Translations under genes and position numbers: made by a program
NCBI GenBank assembly: GCA_016946835.1
Contig: JACVTC010000046.1
Coordinates: forward strand, 557,501 to 617,500
Source: Neocallimastix lanati (nom. inval.)
Taxonomy: Eukaryota > Neocallimastigomycota > Neocallimastigomycetes > Neocallimastigales > Neocallimastigaceae
Length of the DNA: 60,000 nucleotides
Direction: 5' to 3'
Notes under the pieces: generated by a model
Databases searched by the model: none
Seen by the model: the letters and a program-made list of their open reading frames with translations, nothing else
What the model was told of the DNA's origin: nothing
Shown: piece by piece, positions 57,031 to 60,000 of the stretch
Numbering within the stretch: the stretch's first letter is position 1
Layout: every line of letters starts with the position of its first letter

Positions 57031-57845
57031 TGAGGACATCATAAAAAAGGGAGTTAAAAGTAGCACAAAGTTAGGATGATTTTAGATGGTATCTATTTTT
57101 TTTATTTTATATTTTATATTTTATATTTTATATTTTATATTTTATATTTTATATTTTATATTTTATATTTTATATTTTATATTTTTATATTTTTATATTT
57201 TTTATTTTTTATTTTTTATTTTTTTTTATTTTTTATTTTTTATTATTTTTTATTTTATATTTTATATTTCTATATTTTATATTTTTTATTTTTTATTTTT
57301 TATTTTTTTTTATTTTTTATTTTTTATTATTTTTTATTTTATATTTTATATTTTATATTTTATATTTTATATTTTATATTTTATATTTTATATTTTATAT
57401 TAGTATATTTTATATTTTATATTTTATATTTTTATATTTTATATTTTTTATTTTTTATTTTTTTTTATTTTTTATTTTATATTTTATATTTCTATATTTT
57501 ATATTTTATATTTTTATTTTTTTTTTTTATTTTTTTTTTATTTTTTATTTTTTATTTTATATTTTATATTATATATTTCATATTTCATATTTCATATTTC
57601 ATATTTCTATATTTTATATTTTTATTTTTTTTTTATTTTTTTTTTATTTTTTATTTTTTATTTTATATTTTATATTTTATAATTTTTTTTTATTTTTTTA
57701 TTATTTATTTATTTATTTATTTTATTATTTATTTATCTATTTATTAAAATTTTGCGAAATGAAACTTTTGCGAAATGAACTTTTGCGAAATGACACAAAA
57801 AATTTTGCGAAATGAAACTTTTCCGAAATGAAATTTTGCGAAATG
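56390..57845. mobile_element. putative non-autonomous element with inverted CATTTCG clusters
   Basis: The left end (56390-56470) holds five copies of CATTTCG, each followed by a/g/c-AAAA and a T-rich spacer. The right end (57755-57845) holds six copies of the reverse complement CGAAATG with matching spacers (TTTTGCGAAATGAAAC and similar). The clusters face each other and could fold into an 80-90 base stem enclosing about 1.3 kb of A/T DNA. The interior has no credible gene. It includes a run of about 30 A near 56993-57028, a short more complex patch (57029-57100) and a TTTTATAT array. The layout resembles a MITE or foldback element with modular inverted ends. I could not find a clear target-site duplication, so the exact limits and mobility are uncertain. 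Confidence 0.6.
57094..57700. repeat. TTTTATAT-type satellite array
   Basis: About 600 bases built from TTTTATA units with variants TTTTTATTT, TTTCTATA and TTTCATA. Larger blocks of about 100 bases recur within it, including the passage around 57185-57270 repeated near 57275-57345, indicating higher-order duplication. Open frames through it give Phe/Ile/Tyr/Leu strings and are not genes. Confidence 0.9.
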
Positions 57846-58353
57846 ACACACACTATTCATTAAGTACATAAATTTATGTATATTTTTATACAACTTTTAT
57901 CATTTATTTGAATAAATTATATTATAAATATTATTAAATATTTAAAATTCTATATAAAAATTTATTAAATAATATATTTATATATTCATTATTTACATAA
58001 ATCTATGTAAAATTTAAGCAAATCATTGAATATTTTCAATAATATACGCTTTAATAAATAATAAAATGATAAAGGTATTTTAAATGCAAAAAAAATAAAT
58101 ACATAAATTAAATTATTCACAAAATAAATAAATAAATTAATAAAATTATATAACAAAAGAAAAAAGAAATGAATAAAATATGAAATAATTATTTAATTTA
58201 AATTCATTAAACAATAAAAATATAAATATTTAATAAAATAATAAAAATTAAATATTGAAAATTTGTAGAAGAAATATAATTCAATAATATTTTATTATAT
58301 TTAAATCAATATAAATAATTAAATGCCATAAAAAAAAAAAAAAAAAAAAAAAA
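57846..58353. other. A/T-rich leader of the PIG-A gene
   Basis: Low-complexity A/T sequence ending in a run of about 24 A immediately before the proposed start codon at 58354. No specific promoter motif identified. Confidence 0.5.
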
Positions 58354-60000
58354 ATGTCTTTAAATATTTGGTAATTCATAATTATATTGTATTATATTAT
58401 TACTAATAAAGTATATTCTTTAATTGTTAAATTTTTACATTTCAATAATTATTCATTTCCAATATTATTATGTTTGTTTAACAAATAGCATGATATCTGA
58501 TTTTTTTTACCCAAATATGGGTGGAGTTGAAAGTCATTTATATCATTTATCACAGCAATTAATAAAACGTGGACATAAAGTAAAAAAATTAAAATAAAAA
58601 ATAAAATATTAAATAATTACTCAATAAATAATAATTAACATTCATTTAAAATTATATTTTATTTTTTAATATATTTTTAAACATTATTCTTAATATAAGG
58701 TTATTATTGTAACACATGCATATGGAGATAGAGTTGGTGTTAGATATTTAATTAACGGATTGAAGGTTTATTATATACCATTATTAATTGTTTATCAACA
58801 AGCTTCACTACCCACTTTATTCTTTTTATTTCCAATCATAAGATATATTATAATAAGAGAACGAATAGATGTAGTTCATGGACACCAAGTAATTTTTAAT
58901 TATTTTAAAGAATGAATTAGATAAAAAATATTATTATAAATATATAAAATTTTATAAATAATATGAATAAATTAATAAATTTATTTATATTAATTGATAT
59001 AATAAATGATTAATTTAATATTTATTAAATGAATAAAATGAATATATAATATTATTATAAATTTCTTGAATTAAAGGCATTTTCAAGTTTATGTTTAGAA
59101 GGAATTTTTCATGCCCGAACAATGGGTATAAAAGCTTGTTTTACAGATCACTCTTTGTTTGGTTTTGCTGATGCAAGTAGTATTTTAACAAATAAAGTAT
59201 TAAAATTCACACTTTCAGAAATAGATCATGTTATATGTGTATCACATACAAGGTTATTTATAGAAATAATAATGAAAGTAATATTAATAAAAACAGTAAT
59301 ATTGTTTTTAATATTAATATATGATATAATTTTTTTAATTTTTATATATCTATCAGTAAAGGAAATACAGTATTAAGAGCATCTCTTAATCCTCAAATGG
59401 TATCAGTTATACCAAATGCAGTTGTTGCAAATCACTTTATCCCCGACCCATCAAAAGCTGATCCAAATAAAAGTTAGGATTTATATTATAATATTATTTA
59501 AAATAACATAGTAATTCATATAATGAATAATTATTAATTCAATTTTGAAATTTAATGTAAATTTTAACAATTTATTCAAATATAGTTACAATTTGTGTTG
59601 TTAGTCGACTTGTATATAGAAAAGGTATGGATCTTCTCACTAGTATTATACCAAGAATTTGTAATCAACATCCAAAAGTTAACTTTATAATAGGTAATAA
59701 AATTTATTCAAATAATTATATCTCCAATTTTATAGTAAACACATTAAAATAATAACAGTAACTTTTTATACAATATTATAAATAATATAGCTGGTGATGG
59801 TCCTAAGAAAATTGATTTAGAACAAATGAGAGAAAAATATTTATTACATGATAGGGTTCAACTTTTAGGTGCCGTTCCACATTCTGAAGTCAAAAATGTT
59901 ATTATTAAAATTATTTAATTTCATAATTCTAAATATGATATAATAAAATTATTATAATTAATTTTTTTTTTTTTTTTTTTTTGTCATTAAATATTAATCG
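58354..60000 (+). CDS. PIGA: PIG-A, GPI-GlcNAc transferase catalytic subunit (5' part)
   Basis: Partial gene running off the right edge. Start chosen at 58354: a 17-base first exon (MSLNI plus two bases) joins at 58490 to give [18 protein letters not shown], the invariant PIG-A N-terminus. Later exons give [122 protein letters not shown] and [16 protein letters not shown], ending near HSEVK at 59895. It is a GT4-family enzyme of the endoplasmic reticulum that adds GlcNAc to phosphatidylinositol, the first step of GPI-anchor synthesis. The C-terminal E-x7-E region and membrane anchor lie outside the window. A short open frame at 59122-59376 is one exon plus intron read-through. Yeast name GPI3. 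Confidence 0.95.

Noticed and set aside
57076-57747. 223-codon open frame rich in Phe, Ile, Tyr and Leu
   Set aside because: It is a read-through of the TTTTATA array; all frames are open for the same reason and no real domain is present.

Overview
The window is extremely A+T-rich eukaryotic nuclear DNA: intergenic DNA and introns are almost pure A/T with long (TAA)n, (TTTA)n and poly-A/T runs, and genes are broken by many short GT..AG introns. I infer an anaerobic gut fungus (Neocallimastigomycota) or a close zoosporic relative. The pointers are a secreted family-1 pectate lyase, a fungal-type LIM-LIM-C1-RhoGAP protein, and kinesin-14, PTPDC1-type phosphatase and Mps1 genes expected in a flagellate, dividing fungus. 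The assignment rests on composition and gene content only.

Layout. 1-5.7 kb: secreted pectate lyase (+) in A/T desert. 5.7-6.9 kb: divergent Rab-like GTPase (+). 8.2-25 kb: three minus-strand genes, namely a LIM/C1/RhoGAP regulator, an unrecognised Asn/Ser-rich protein, and an Mps1/TTK spindle-checkpoint kinase. 27-28.5 kb: membrane-anchor subunit of succinate dehydrogenase (+). 30.1-33.2 kb: an island visibly richer in G+C, full of broken coding fragments on both strands. 33.8-34.5 kb: a heptanucleotide minisatellite. 35.8-39.5 kb: amino-acid transporter (+). 40.9-45.2 kb: kinesin-14 (-). 46.4-47.7 kb: ataxin-3-like Josephin deubiquitinase (-). 48.8-55.8 kb: PTPDC1-like phosphatase with a giant low-complexity tail (+). 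56.4-57.8 kb: an element bounded by inverted clusters of a CATTTCG module. 58.4 kb to the end: 5' part of PIG-A, the catalytic subunit of the first GPI-anchor enzyme (+).

The genes do not form a pathway; this is an ordinary chromosomal gene neighbourhood. Mps1, kinesin-14 and the PTPDC1-type phosphatase all belong to spindle, centrosome or cilium biology, but physical clustering is probably coincidental. The most interesting items are the CATTTCG inverted-cluster element, the decayed G+C-richer island, the Rab-like GTPase with a destroyed G3 box and no prenylation cysteine, and a complex II anchor subunit in a fungus that may be anaerobic. Exon boundaries are hand-called from GT..AG sites, frame continuity and family resemblance.
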